A stretch of DNA of 64,000 nt from Siderastrea siderea (GCA_964030785.1 OZ034968.1:46452353-46516352), one strand, 5' to 3'. Numbered from the stretch's first letter, positions 43,744 to 57,060 are shown. Notes: generated by a model from the sequence alone, not told the origin. Numbers and translations: made by a program.

Positions 43744-44856
43744 TGTATCTCCAACAGACGCAATGTTGTCAAACCAACGATCATCGACTCTGTAGAATAG
43801 GCTAATAACGGTCTGCAAAAAAAGCAACTCAATTTCCTGTGACAGCTTAGATTTTTGCTCCTTTTTGTGACGTATAAGACTAGTTGGAACTGCTTCCTAT
43901 GTTGGAACTGTTTCCTTTGAAACAAGTATTAGTCATCTTTTGCCCTGTAACCGTAATCTACTTTTGCAACCTTAGCGCGCAAAAGTGGTTGCATTTTGAA
44001 TACCATGAATGCTTGACCTTGTTTTAACTTCTGTTTACTTTCGCAATTAGAAGACACGTAACATTGAAAGTTCCTGTCTTTAAAATGGTAGACAAGGTCA
44101 AGCGTTAGCAATTAAGTACACCAAATGTTTCCCCTATTCACTGAATTGGGGAAAGACTTGAGTTGTGATAAAAGGAATCTAACTACACGCAAAATTTTAT
44201 TCCTTCCTTCACGGCCATATTCCTTCTATATGAAACAATCGAGAATAAAATTCTTTCATTTTAAGGGTCATAACGTATATAAATTCATTTTGACTTTTGT
44301 TCAAACCGGTAGCATTAGGTGTCATCTACAGAGATGGACTAATAATAACACTATGGATTGCAAAAGAAGGAAATTGCAACATTTTTACTTGTATCTGTGA
44401 CGAATACGGTTGTTACTGCTTTAATTTAGTCTTTTGTTAAGAAAAACGTCATTTCCGCTAACTTTTGCATGCATCAGGATCTTTAAGCTGGATTATAAAA
44501 TCGGGAGATAATATGAGCACAGGTTGTTCTCGGGTGAGCAAAAAATATTTAGTACTACTATTAAATGATTCATTTTCTTTCTCAGCAATGAAACAAACTC
44601 TGTGTTTCCAGAATCCTAGTATGCGAAATAGCAAATGTAAAGTACTGAAAAGAGTTGGATCGTTAACAGAAAACATTATTGAATGCCAATCCATGTTCCC
44701 CGTAAAAAGTCAACTGAGACGGCAGGAAAACTTCCAATAATATAACATGATTTGCCGAGGAGCTACAACAGGAGGACGACAAGCTACGGGAACCGTAACT
44801 TAATAGAAAAAAAATATGATGCAAAGAAGGACATGTACAGCTTCCTCTCAGATTGG

Positions 44857-44940
44857 TATATAAGGCACACCATGGGCCCAGTAATCTAACAAACCAATCC
44901 TTAAAGCAGAGTAATTCACCAACAGAACACGAAGAGAAAG
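44857..44940 (+). promoter_or_regulatory. TATA box and non-coding first exon of secreted gene B
   Basis: TATATAAG is at 44857-44864. The leader ends gaagagaaag at 44940 before gtaagc. The acceptor is acag at 45261-45264, two bases before the ATG. The layout is identical to copy A. Confidence 0.75.
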
Positions 44941-45266
44941 GTAAGCAACAAGTTTTACTCGATTTAGGTATGAAACAGTTACTTAGAGTTACCCCGGTAT
45001 AAATTCAGAGATAGAAAAGAGGAACTAAGGCAGAATTCTGAAAAAGAACCAAGAGACGACTTCTTAGTGATGTCACTTTCTAAGACTAAAATGGGAAAGC
45101 GAGAGCAGAATTTCGTCAGCTTTTCTTCAGGCGCTGATTGTCGTCAGGTTACTTCTTCGTAATCGCGTAGCTGGTACAAGTAGATTCGCAAATACAGAAA
45201 ACTTAAAGCCCTCGTAATTTCAGTAAACGTATTGTTTCTTAACTCTTTTTTTTCTTTATAACAGCA

Positions 45267-47731
45267 ATGGAAGTCTCCAAGGTCCTGATCGTTGCCATGT
45301 TTGTTGCGACGTTAAGCTCAGTATCTCTTAGCGCTCCACGATTACCAAGTACAATTGATGTCCTCGTCAATTATGTTATTTCTCGAGATGTCGCAAATGC
45401 CACTCAGGAGGTAAGAATTTAAAATGCTCTATTCTTTGTCACCTAAATAACAAGAGAAACAAAAATTTTTTTAAAAATCTTCAGTCAAAAGATGCCGGAT
45501 TTGACTGATTTACTCAATGTTAAATTCCTTAAGACGGTGCCTCCGCCTCCTTTTGTTACTGCGCATACTTTCTGCGCATCTCGGGATATTCGGGTTCTTA
45601 AAAAAATTGCCCCCTAATACAACAATATTTTTACGCGGTTTATGGCTGTGCGGGAAAAGCAGATCTTAGCAAGGGCTCTCAGAATCCAAAAAGAAAATTG
45701 GGGGTAGCCACTCATTTTTCAAAGATAATTGAGCTTAAATTTGGTAAGAAAATGTCATACGTTCTTTGCATTTTAACGTTTTTTTAGAATTATGGTTGCT
45801 TAATTATCTCTGAAAAATGCGTGGTTACCCACATTTTTTGTTTTGGAATCCAATAACCCTTGCTAAAATCTAGTTTTCCCCCATAATCATAACCTTTGCA
45901 AAAATACATCTGTATTAGGAGGCACCGTTTTCTGTTCTACATTAACTATTCATTTCTCTAACATGTTTGCAGATGAAAAACCTCTATAAGTTTATAACCT
46001 CGACAAGTTATATCCAGAATTCACCCATCGTGCTTCCGAACATGAACACGCAAAGATGTTCCTCAAACCAGGTATGTTTCACCTTGTTTATTCGCAACAG
46101 TTTGATTTGCGTTTTCTCTCATCCTTTTTCAGGTTTACATTGTTGTCTATGCAAAACTTCTTTTGGTGTATCTACAAATACCCATGAAACGTTCATAGCT
46201 CGTGGCAAAAAAAAAAACACTTTAGGGGCTTTTCATGTTCACAACTTTTAAGAAAAACAGTTAGCTATCAAATTAACACATTTTTTTCAAAACTAGGGCG
46301 CGTGTAAGCTTAGTTGTTAAATTGACGTTCTTGTACTTTTCTCTTATCAGCCACTGAAAGAGAAGCTCGCTATCGCGTACAAGAAGCTGTTTGTCTTCAG
46401 AAGTCCGCTGTACATGGCCTTTTCCTATGAAGAAAACCAAGGACCTCAACACAGCCTGCTGGCTCAAGTACTCAGGGAGACAAGCTATTACGTCAATGGA
46501 TCAACTGTCGTGCTTTATCGTATGGTAAGAAACCGACAAGTCTTACTTTAATTTAAAGTTACTTAGTGAAATTAACGGACACGCGCCGAAGTAGGTAGAG
46601 TAGGAGAAATTACTAAGAAGATAATTATAAAAGATAATCATAAACCCAGCACAATCTCCAATTAAAGGTGATTGCAGGCAATTGAAAAGGTTTGTGTCTG
46701 TTTTGTGACTCGCCGCCATACTTATTTAAACTCTACCGACTTCAAAGCAGCTATGATGGCGACAGCAAAGGGAAGGTTATAAAACAAGAGGCTTAAAAAC
46801 AATTAACTCTTAACGTGTGTTATGCCGTTAGGTAGCTATCTTTGCCGTTCTCTGCAAAGCAAGAGAGCAAAGTCGCCGGTTTTCAGGTGTTGTGTAGAAG
46901 GTGAACACTTGGTGGCGAATTTTTGCACTCTATAGATTAACTTGAACCCGTCCTCCGAGTTTATGTGGACAGTTCCGCCACCTTGCATACACACAGATTG
47001 TGATTAATCGCGAGTGCCGTTTTCATTAGTGGTTGCTTAAAAGGAGATCGATGCAGCTTGAGGCAAACTCACTTTACATTGGCGGTTAGCTGATCATCCT
47101 TTGATTCTTTCGTTCAAAATTTCAGATGCGGAAAAATCACTTTCCGGTGCCCACTGTCCAAAGTGGAATGTCCGAGGTGGACCTGGATCAATACTGTCGT
47201 GGATACCTTCAAACTCTTAAAAACAACAACTTAGTGGTAAGTTATTTCCTCAGATACAAAATACTCCATGACTTAAAAGGTGAAAATAAAAAATTTAAAG
47301 TGCCTAGGTATGAACTGAAAAACAATTTAAGAGCACTTGAAATCTAAGTCACGAAGAACAACTACTAGTTTTTCCAACGTGTCCTTTTTATTCCCGAGAC
47401 AATCAAGTTCTTGTAAGTTTTAATTAGCAAATTAGAAGACTTATAAGATCATTAGAAATACAGAATGAAGAAGAAACTCGAAACGAATAACTTCTCTGGA
47501 AATAATGGGTTAAAGTAGCATATTTGAAGAATTTTTTTGTTTGCTTTTAATTATGATGGAGCTTAGCACAGCAAAGAAGCTTAATTTAACAGCCATACTA
47601 ATTTAAGATAATTCTCTTTACAGAACCTTGTCATTACTGATGATGTGGTGAAGGTTTATCGAAACTACCTTACTCTCTACTCGCTAAATGACGCCATCGG
47701 GGAGGTCTCCACCTGTGTTACTGGTATCTAA
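45267..47731 (+). CDS. Secreted five-exon helical protein, copy B
   Basis: Coding exons are 45267-45410, 45973-46071, 46351-46524, 47126-47236 and 47624-47731. They give 211 residues with the same phase-0 borders as copy A. The signal peptide and exon 1 are identical in protein. Ten residues differ overall: two in exon 2 (N to S, S to R), one in exon 3 (D to E), five in exon 4 (E to K, T to S, G to V, T to N, L to V) and two in exon 5 (I to T, Q to E). The NNT sequon of copy A is lost; NAT and NGS remain, as do all three cysteines. Splice sites are all intact. Copy B's exon-3 donor (gtaaga) is stronger than copy A's (gtaatt). Both copies look functional. The family is not recognised. Confidence 0.85.
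45529..45928. mobile_element. Foldback MITE in intron 1 of gene B
   Basis: Same element and position as 3681-4076, inherited through the duplication. Confidence 0.75.
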
Positions 47732-48199
47732 TACAGGAGAAACAATCCGCACATTGCACTCTGGAAGAAGCAAGCTAAAGATTTCTTTTATTTATAAATT
47801 ATATTTAAATAACGAAAAAGATTCAAATATCTTACTGATAGACAAGGATAAATACTTAAAAACTCAATATTATTTACCATATGGACAACGTTTCTTAAAG
47901 CACTTTTTATGTTTAGACTTAAAAAAAGCCCGAAAATGTGATGGAAACCAGAAATTAGATTTACGTCACTTCAATACTATGTCAGCCTTATCTTTTTTAT
48001 GCATTTTCTTATTTATTTTATAAACAACGAATACAGTAGTAGGTTTTTTATAAGAGCCATTTCAAAAATACTCTCCTTGAGAGAAGAAAGTCCATATTGA
48101 GATAATTGTTTGTTACTGATCGGGATCAGTTTATATTGTAATCTGTTTCAGATGTATTAATTCATGAAAACATTTTAAACGTGCTATTGTTAAATTAAC

Positions 48200-48205
48200 A
48201 ATAAA
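48200..48205 (+). terminator. Candidate polyadenylation signal of gene B
   Basis: AATAAA about 470 bases past the stop, in conserved 3' flank matching 6342-6347. Confidence 0.4.
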
Positions 48206-48761
48206 ACGTAAAACAAAAACGTGCATTTTACTTTTTGTTTGCACTGGGGTTACGCCCACCCCTCCGTCCCTCAGATTTTTGGCAACGTTTGCCATTGGTT
48301 CCCGGGAGCTATCTTTACAACTTTCTTGCACTGCTGCTTTTACTGGAGAGAGCTTTATGTCTTGTGCCATTGCCATATATTTGGAGCACAATTGCTTGCA
48401 TAAATTTTAGAAACTTTTTATGGGTTTCACATTCCTCTAACTACTCCTTCATTGATGTTGTCTGGATAACGCGATTCACTCAAAAGTTTGAAAAATAACG
48501 GGAAACAGGAATTACACTAATATCTGTTAATTCAATCATTGCTCACTTTTTCACAAAAACCAGCGATATTTGAGTGACTACCTCATCAATTTTGGAAATA
48601 GTTATAGGTGATATTTAAGAACACCCGACTTCCATCCTGCGATCCATTCAGAAATAAACTTGGAGGTACAATTTAATCTACATGTATACGGCTGACTCGA
48701 CTTAGTTTCCCTTGTTCTGAGTTGTTAAATAGGAGGCCGTAAGCATGCATCTCATCTCGTC

Positions 48762-49330
48762 ATTTTTTAAATTAATTAATTGTCTTGAAAGTTTTTCGAT
48801 GGCGCTTCAAATCCAAACGAGCGGCAACGGCGACAATTAGTTAACTTCGTCAAAATTCAGATATCATATTCATTGCAATATTTCGGTAGACCTGCACGGT
48901 TCCAAACCTCTAATTTCATTGGTCCCTATAACCTGCACCATCTGTTGTTATCAGGGTTAGGGCTATTGTTTCGTTCTTTACCTATTGTTTTCCTCGACCA
49001 ATCCTAGACCTCGTCTGGAAGCGGTGCGGGTCCTACCCAATATTTAAGAGGTCATTATACAATTCAGTAAGCTCTTCTTTATTAATTCCCCAGGGAAGTG
49101 AAGGCAAATAAACTAGCAGATGACTGAAACCGTGCGCACCAGTTTCGCGCGTCCTATATCATGAATGGTCTTGTGAGGTTAAATTCTGTTGCGAATAGCA
49201 AAGGCTGAATTAGGCAACCACCTCTTCGCTATCAAACAAATAAGACTCATTTATAACCAATTAGGGTCTTTTTGGTTGGTTTTCTATGATTGGCCTCGGA
49301 CATAAAAACATTCCAAGCTAATTCAGCTTG
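48762..49330. other. Intergenic, no gene seen
   Basis: Not matched to copy A. No RNA gene or coding region was recognised. Confidence 0.4.
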
Positions 49331-50450
49331 ATGAGATATTTTCTCTTAGATTCCTTCTTTAGCGTCTTCACAATTATCTAATACTCCAAACTCATCGATC
49401 TGCAGAATAGGCTAATAATAACACCAGGATTCACAAGAAAAAGGGAAATCTGTTTACTTTGGCAGCTTAGGGACGTTTACTTATAGCTATGACGTATAAG
49501 AATGGTTAAAACGGCTTCCTACATTCCGTATAGGAAATTGGTGATAGCTGAAATGCATCCGACTAAAGTATTATACGCCTTAAATGTTTGCCCTGAAAAT
49601 AAATATACCTTTGTACCTTTTTTTTGCATTGTGAATGCTTTGAATATTTGCGTTCCGTCAATTAGTATGCCTTGGGTATCTTCCTGTCTTTTATAATGGC
49701 AAAGGTCAATGGCTTGCAATTATGTAGGGTGTTTTGCATGGTAAAGAACATCTTGTCAACTGTGAACTTACTGTCTTTTCGTTTTGAATTCCCAAAACTA
49801 AAAAACATGTTTACCAATTCACTGAAGTATGAATAAACTTGAATTGCGTTTTATATTTCTTCTGTTTACAGTACTCGAGTTAAACAGACTCGAGAAGCAA
49901 GTAAAACCAGTCGGACGTTTTCAAACCAATAGGCATAAAATAGTATTGTGGATTGCTGAAGAAGGAAATCAGTTTTCTGATTTGCTGAAATCAGTTTGCT
50001 CACTAGTACTCTTGACGAATAACGTTAGTACTGCTTACAAGGAAATGTCAGACATCTCCAATTACAGTAAAAATATCCCTTCAAACTTTTGCCTTATACA
50101 ACCTTAAGCTGGATTAGAGTAAGCATTGGCAAAAGTTATCCTCAGAAATGTTTATAAAGCGGATTTGAAGATCTGTTTTCCGGTTTCCCAACGCTTTTGT
50201 CTTTTGTCCAAACTCACAGCATTTTGGAATAACAGATGTAACAAAAGTTGAGTAGATTTTAAGGTAGCTCACTGAATGTGAGTCGACGTTCCTTGAGCAG
50301 TGTTGAGGGTAGAACGTCAAATGGCGCGGCAGGAACCTCTTGAAGAAACTTCTACCAATATAACATGATCCGACGAGCATCGGGAAAACGGAAGGCAAGT
50401 AAACGAGGAACTGAAAATGGACGATGTATCTTAATACATAGGGCCGCGGG
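49331..50450 (+). pseudogene. Third, diverged unit: upstream half of the secreted-gene locus
   Basis: Phrases from the 5' flank of copies A and B recur with substitutions. Examples are tgcagaataggctaataa, gacgtataagaatggtt, aagctggattagag and gttatcctc. It then reaches atggcgcggcaggaacctc and aatataacatgat, the promoter-proximal block. The match stops near 50440, before the TATA position, and no coding exon follows. It is a relic of another copy. Confidence 0.6.
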
Positions 50451-51026
50451 ATTGCCAAATACCGGCATAAACGGCCCGTATTGCAGGCATGTGGGGACTA
50501 CTGAAAAGTATTTGTGGCCGACTTTTAACGCGGTGTGCAAAGGAGTGTTTTTAAAACTTGATTGGGTGGCTGCGATTTGCTTATCATGATTCGAACACAT
50601 ATGATCAAATAGTGAAGAGAGCAAAACGCTTAAAAAATGAGTTTACAGGGTAATAATTACGTCCTAAAATGAAAACATCTATAACGCTACTGCTATTGCA
50701 CCTTTGAATCGGTGGTCATGATGAGTCTTAAATGGCCATCTCCTTAAGGGCGTTCCACTCGATTTCGGACTCAAAAATAGATTTCCTTCATATTCCTACC
50801 ACAAATACTACTGTCTATCCTTACTACTAAAATGCAGTTGGAATGATCCAAAAGTTCATTTAACTCCCATTTTTGGGGGTTTCAAACGTTTTTGTCCCGT
50901 AAGTGAGTAATATTTGCTAATTTTTGAGCGCCGTAATACAGGGTTTTTCAATTTCCGTTTAAAAACTTTTCCCGCCACCAGAACCTTTAAATTTGCACCC
51001 ATTTGTTACCTTATTACTTCTTTTCG
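50451..51026. other. Intergenic, no gene seen
   Basis: No domain or repeat was recognised, apart from generic AT-rich sequence. Confidence 0.4.
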
Positions 51027-51802
51027 CCGCTTTTATATCATCTGGACATTCTCCTGTTCAATTCGTGCAAAAATGAAAAATTGTCAATTGAGACAATTTA
51101 AAAAGTGACTCGAACTGCACGAAATGGTGGTTTAAAAGATTGCCAAAATTCTCAAATGAGGCAACTAGATCAGACCTAAACTCTCGTTCCAGGCATAGAA
51201 TAGGAACTGTTTTCAAGAATTGTCCAAGAAAATTTGCGACACAATGCGATTCTGAAAAATTGGTTCAAAGTTTATGCGGTCATTTTCCCCAATCTTGCAA
51301 TGATTAAACGCCAAAGCCACATTGGACAAAAGTGGTCGAGAATTTTTCTGTCTAGTCCAGAATTTATCCAATCGAGAATTATTTTCTCTAGACTCGTTTT
51401 TTTTAACCGCTCGAGAATTACTTCCTTCAGTCGAGATTTTTCTTCGAAGCAGTCAAAAATTTTTGCAGCGAGTTGAGAATTATTTAACTCACAAAACTCC
51501 TAACCCGCATAAGTCAATAAGTACGACTCCACTTTGGGGATTTTTACGCTCAGCGAGGCTCGGGTGTAAATTCTGCAGGGGTAATAAAAATTTATTGAAT
51601 CCCATAACTTGTTCCTTGATAAACGTCACCGAGCTGGCGCGGCAGCCGGGGACACTCGACGAACCTTCAAGTTATATAACATAAATTGAGCAGCATCGGA
51701 AAAGGGATGGCGACGTTTTTAATACGGGAATGGAACTGACGATTTAAAATACAAAAAGTTGGAGGTGCGAAACACAGCAACACAGCTTCTTCTCAGACTG
51801 GT

Positions 51803-51900
51803 TTATAAGGCACGCAATGGGCTCAGAGGTTAAAAAAAAGCAAACTCCAAAGCAGAACATTTCACACAAAGAGAAAAAAGAGAAATGAAAACACGGATTA
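51803..51900 (+). promoter_or_regulatory. Variant TATA module, first copy in unit B
   Basis: Here the box reads TTTATAAGG (51802-51810) instead of TATATAAGG. A single leader unit follows (gaggttaaaa to gagaaatgaaaaca). The altered box suggests decay. Confidence 0.5.
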
Positions 51901-52743
51901 TTACTCCATTTTAGCATGAAAACGTTATCGCTAACAACGCCAATGCAGTTAAAGAGCTATTCAATGGTGCATGCTGTACGTGTCGGGGTACATTTTCACA
52001 TAAGGAAAATCTACCATTTTCTTGATCAGTTGTTGTGAAGTCTGATTTGTATCTTCTTCCATCCAACCTTTGCACTGAAAAACAATTATAATACCTCACG
52101 AGATTTTCAATTTCCTTTGTTTGCTTTCCAAATTAGGTGCCATACGTGTACATCGACTTCACATCTGCACGGATCCAAAACATCACGCGATTACCTGAAA
52201 AAAAGTCAGCCTGTATGGTACCAAAACAACATTGCGACAAGGAAAGATCACGAATAACCTCGAAACAGATTAAAAACTGTGGTTATCTTTAGCTTTTCCT
52301 TCTTAAACCTCCTTGTTTATTCTGATGTTAGTGTTTAGTGTTTATGCCGCGATATTGTGATGAAATACTAAACAGTGCACTCACTTGCACTCACCTCCAA
52401 CCCCCCCCCCCCCCCGGGAAAAAACTCTTTGCCCACGTAAGTCAATAAGTGCGACCAGGAGCCCATTACTCCTGGTGCGACTCCACCTTGTTTTTACGTT
52501 CAACGAGGCTCGGGCGTTAATCCCGCGGGGTAATAAAAATTTATTGAATTCATTAACATGTTCGTTGATAAACGTCACCGAGCTGGCGCGGTAGGAACAC
52601 TCGACGAAGTTTCAAGTTATATAACATGAATTGAGGAGCATTGAAAAAGGGATGGCGACTTTTTGAATACGGGAATGAAACTAACGATTTAAAATACAAA
52701 ACGTTGATGCGAAAAACAGCATCACAGCTTCTTCTCAGGCTGG

Positions 52744-52925
52744 TATATAAGGCACGCAATGAGCTCAGAGGTCAAACAAACCGATCAACCAAAGCACATT
52801 ATTTCACACACAGAGAAAAAAGAGAAATGAAAACAGAGCTCAGAGGTCAAACAAACCCATCTCCAAAGCAGATCATTTCACACAAAGAGAAACAAAAAAG
52901 AGAAATGAAAACAGAGATTATTACT
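52744..52925 (+). promoter_or_regulatory. TATA box and duplicated leader, second copy in unit B
   Basis: TATATAAGG at 52744-52752, with two tandem ~75-base leader units as at 21580. It may drive the MSSTSE mini-exon gene, now 7.6 kb away because of the 53771 insertion. Confidence 0.6.
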
Positions 52926-54100
52926 CCATTCTAGTATGAGAAAAAAGAGAAATGAAATGCGCGCTGGTGTACATTTTTCCCATATGAAAAATCCGCCATT
53001 TTCTTGATCAGTTGTTGTGAAGTCTGATTTGCAACCTTTGCAATAAAAAACAATTTTAATACTCCACGAGATTTTCAATCGCCTTTGTTTGCTTTCCAAA
53101 TTAGGTGCGATGCGTGTACAGAGACTTCACAGCTGCACGGATCCAAAGCATCACGCGATTACGTCCTGAAAAGTCAGCCTGTTTGGTGCCAAGGTAACAT
53201 TGCGACAAAGAAAGATCATGAATAACTTCAAAGCAGATTTAATAAAACTGTGGTTATCTTTAGATTGTACTTCTTAAACCTCCTTGTTTATTCTAATGTT
53301 AGTGTTTAGTACTTATGCCGTGATCTTCCGATGTTGTGATGAAATACTGAACGTTGCAACCACTTGAATTTGTGAGAACTCGCTCCCATACCCTCCTCCC
53401 GCCAAAGCAAAATATATTATGTTCTCTTAGTGGTCGAAAAAAACAAAGGCAAAAGAACATTTTGATGTACCTTGCAGAAGCTTTCTTTCTTGAACACAAC
53501 TGGCCGGCGGGGGTCTTACAAAACTACTGAATTCTGAATTTTGGGTCTATAATTTAATTAAACAACTAATTACTCGTTTCAGATTTTTAACAGAGTCGCT
53601 GTTGCATACTAAAGAAGATTCAGAGAAACTTAAACAAGTGAATTCCGGTGAAATCAAAGCATGCCGCTGTACATCGAAATATTCTTTGACATTTGGTTTT
53701 CTAAAAGAAAGACCTTTGCCCACATTTTATTGAACATTATTGAACATCACGAGACACAACGCTGAACAATAGGGACCTTACGATACGACAACGGCGACGG
53801 CAACGGGGACGTCAAGTAAAAGCTTTGATTTTATTTGAAAATATGTACATAAATTACAGAAATATTTGAAATAAAAATTAAGCAATATATAACCTAACTA
53901 CTTTAGCGTGAATCATAAAAATTGGCAATGACCTATAACAATTTCCCAACTACATTCTTGGCTGCTCAGATGCGATCACTTCTGGTAGCATAAAAAAAAA
54001 GACTATAGCTAACTAAATCAAATATTGTCTACTAAAACTACTCTAAGAAAACATACTCAGTAAAAACTAATTAAAAATGTCCGCGTTCCTTGCATTAACA

Positions 54101-54990
54101 CTAAAATCGTCTAAAAAAGTAAGCATTCTTGTGAAAAGGAGTTCTAGACCCACGAACACATGTGTGGACTGATCTTAGAATTTCAAAAGATATGCGTGTT
54201 CTAAGCCAAGATATGGCACTGGCATAAGACTCGCCGTTCTTTCGGGAAAGTTTGTCCGCTAGGTTGCTCCGGAAAAGTTTGCATTCTTTCCCCATTCCTC
54301 CGTTCGTGCCAAAAACCAGGGGGGTAAACGATCCCATTTCCACGTCAATAACTCTTTTGTTGGTATTTCCTTTTCTTCTCTTTCTCATGCTCCATGAAGA
54401 TCGATTCTGTGGATTTGTTCTGGTTACACGCTGAGTTCACATGCGTTACACGTACATCGAAAAATGCTGTTTCTCCTCGTGACCAGAAACTTCCTACCTT
54501 TATGTCTAGTCTAGCCTCATGGCTTGTGACTGTGGATCTTAGGTCGAATACCTCATTGTCGATCGGTAGGAGGTGCGGCCCTACCTCGACATTCTTGCAG
54601 ACTTTGCTGAGCAGAGACGTCAGAAGGTTCCGGATGCCATCATGTCTGGGTGCAACAAAACCCCCTTCTTTCACGACAGGGCGTGGCTGACTGTGAATCG
54701 ATCCCCACACGCGTAATGGTCGGCAGGTCCGCTAGTTGCAGATTGTAACGCAAGCATAGCGAGTCCCTGAATTGTTGCTTATTCAATGTCAAGCCCTGCT
54801 CGTCAAGGGGTACGGCGTTGAGCCACGAGCTTGCACCCTTGTCTCTAGCCAGCATTGCTGACCTTAGCAAGTTCGGTGAGAGAGATGCATCAATGGCCTC
54901 TCTTCTCAAATTCGCTGCCATTGTCTTGAGTGACTGCTGTTGTCGTTTCAAGTCTTCCACAGATTGCTCACCCACCGGCATGAAGGTGCT
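54101..54990 (-). pseudogene. Retroelement C-terminal nuclease-like fragment
   Basis: The minus-strand sense spans three frames. First is SSWLNAVPLDEQGLTLNKQQ with FRDSLCLRYNLQLADLP. Next come a GGFVAPRHDGIRNLLTSLLS block and ARLDIKVGSFWSRGETAFF with DVRV. Last is GSFTPLVFGTNGGMGKEC and SWLRTRISFEILRSV. This matches my memory of a C-terminal domain following reverse transcriptase in some metazoan retroelements. The RLD and FFDV spacing suggests a PD-(D/E)XK-type nuclease. Frameshifts make it inactive. The parent element is not certain. Confidence 0.55.
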
Positions 54991-55969
54991 CTGCGTTCGT
55001 ATAGCTGCTACATGCGGTGCTGTTATTAACTTTGAAGCAGGGGGGACGTAAAGAGACTGGGTCGAGGCCGTCGGTTGCCGTTGACGTTCTCGCCAAAAGT
55101 TTATGCATCAGTCAATTCCAGCTGCGCCCATGCCCCCCCCGGGCTAACCCCCGGGCATTAGCATTTTTTTTCTCTCGGATGGCAAATTCCCGGGGGTGGG
55201 GACACTTAAGCTGCCAAATGTCCCGCGGTGTGGACGAAGGAGGAGGGCAAATGCCCAGCCCCCGGGATCGTACGTCCCCAATCAACACTGCAGCAGTTTT
55301 CATTCATTGCACAATAATACCACTTTCAGCATTTTTATGTGTGATTTTTCATCTGTAGGCCTGTAACTGCACTATCCAATGTTAATAAAGTTAGTATAAA
55401 TGCCAATTGATGATATTTTAATACTTCACAGACAACAATACTACATGATAGTTGATTGTTACTTTAATGTTTTGTTTTAAACAGTTCGCTAGTAAACAAA
55501 ACTCTTGACATTATAAAAGTCTGTTGTAACGTCATCTGTTGTGAATATTTTAATAATATGCAAAAGTCTAAAACGACAATCCCTATATACATGTTTACAA
55601 TTTAAGAATCATCGCGACTAAATTTTATTTAAATCCTTAAAGTGCCACTGGGACCAGAATTTTGGTATTCCATATTTTTACATTTTTGAACATAGTTTGT
55701 GGTTCTTAGTTACCATGCCAAATTTCAACTTATTACGACGACCAGAAGTCGCTTTTTTCGGACGGTTTTTGTCGAGATTTTGCGGCCGCCATTACTGGCC
55801 CTTGTTCCGGAAGCTGGCTTGCGAATGAGCGGAAGTGACGTTAGAGGCTCACCTCAAACCTAGTGCCTTCACATGGTTACTTGCCACGGGAAAGTAAATT
55901 GTCCTCGAGGAAAGATTTCTTGCCAAGTGTTTGTTGCTCGACTTTGAAATCTTCCTTGCTGCAGCAGTA

Positions 55970-56266
55970 ATGACAGGTAGCGCTTGTGTTGTACAATGCT
56001 ACAACAATAAATCCAACCACCGAGCTGGTATTTTGTTTCATAAGCCCTGCGAACGGACCCGCAATGGAAAAAAGGACAATGTTCGCACTCACACACAGTA
56101 CGAATTTCAACCCGACAGGCATTTTGATCATTTCACGGACGGGTTTTTCCAGAGGGCTGTTCATGTCGCAAGATCCCAGAGGTCGATCATTCCATTGCCC
56201 ATTCCAACTATATGGAAAAAAGAACCGGAAAAAAAACATTATCTGCGCGAACAAGACGAAAGGTAA
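55970..56266 (+). pseudogene. THAP-domain remnant
   Basis: From the ATG at 55970: SACVVQCYNNKSNHRAGILF and HKP (Cys pair, then the FHKFP-like box). Later come FQPDRHFDHFTDGFF and LPIPTIWKKE, the positions of the conserved C-x2-H-F and AVPTIF boxes. The Cys of the third zinc ligand is replaced by Phe, and the first pair is spaced C-x3-C. The finger is therefore probably non-functional. THAP domains bind transposon ends. No transposase catalytic domain was found downstream. Confidence 0.55.
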
Positions 56267-56599
56267 TTTACCTAATCTTATAACGCAGTTGAAGTGATAG
56301 TTTGTTTCTTTTTCAACGCATCCACCATTGTGCAAAACTGATTTTCTTTTAACGTATTTTGAAATTTATTATCGTCGAGGAAAACCCTTTCAGTTCTGCC
56401 GTCTGCTAGCGCGAAGATCCTCGGCGAATGCAATCCTGACCGCCGTGATTAAGCTGATATAGTTTGTACTGCTAATCTTTTGGTTTTTAATTCCGCGTAT
56501 GTTAATTTCAGAGCAGTAATCGCTTAGAAGCATGGACATTTATTTTATAACATACCATCCTGAATGTGGAGAAACTTTTCTCTCTTTATTCCCTGTCGG

Positions 56600-57060
56600 T
56601 GAACAGTCGATTGACATTATTGTTCGGGCAGTAGCAAAACTTAGGTTAGGTATTATTACAACCTATAAGTATTGAAAATGGAAGACATTCCACCCCTAAA
56701 ATCCCTGAGCATCTGAGAATTTGTCAATGCTGCAGCTCAAATGAAGTTGAAAACGAAGTACACTTCCTCTTATCTTGCAATAGATATGATCCAATTAGAA
56801 AATCTTTAATGGACATTATTAGTAAATATTCCGATTTCGATTCTTAAAATTGTATTTCTCTTAAATAGCATTGACGCTTTCACTTGTTAAAAATTAGGTT
56901 ACTTCATTTACGAAGCTTTTGCATTAAGAAATGGATCAATAGACACAGGAATTGTAAATTAATCGATTTTGCAACATTTTTTCTTTCTCTTTTCTATGTG
57001 CAATGGCATTTGTAATTGGGAATGCAAATAAAATGTTGTTGTTGTTGTTCGAGATAAAGG
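56600..57060 (+). mobile_element. LINE 3' end nested in the THAP element
   Basis: One frame reads PEHLRICQCCSSNEVENEVH and FLLSCNRYDPIRKSL, the same Cys/His C-terminal type as at 38225. A 3' tail ending in TGTTG repeats (57032-57046) follows, after aatgcaaataaaatg. Confidence 0.65.

Larger units (their letters stand above)
43744..48761 (+). repeat. Segmental duplication, copy B
   Basis: Direct-orientation partner of 1848-6905, with small indels throughout. It retains promoter, all exons, the intron-1 MITE and the 3' flank. Confidence 0.9.
51027..53770 (+). repeat. Second duplicated block, unit B, with two promoter modules
   Basis: 51027-51575 matches 7240-8266, and 52529-53770 matches 21360-22600. 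Between them (51576-52390) is an extra copy of the same module, so the module is tandemly doubled here. This uninterrupted copy defines the DIRS insertion site in unit A. A poly-C tract lies at 52400-52415. Confidence 0.8.

Noticed and set aside
49829..50107. 92-residue open frame in the third unit
   Set aside because: The aligned regions of copies A and B do not keep this frame; it arises by chance in diverged flank DNA.
55877..56335. 152-residue minus-strand frame with hydrophobic stretches
   Set aside because: It is opposite the THAP-like reading, which has recognisable motifs. The hydrophobic runs come from the complement of charged codons.
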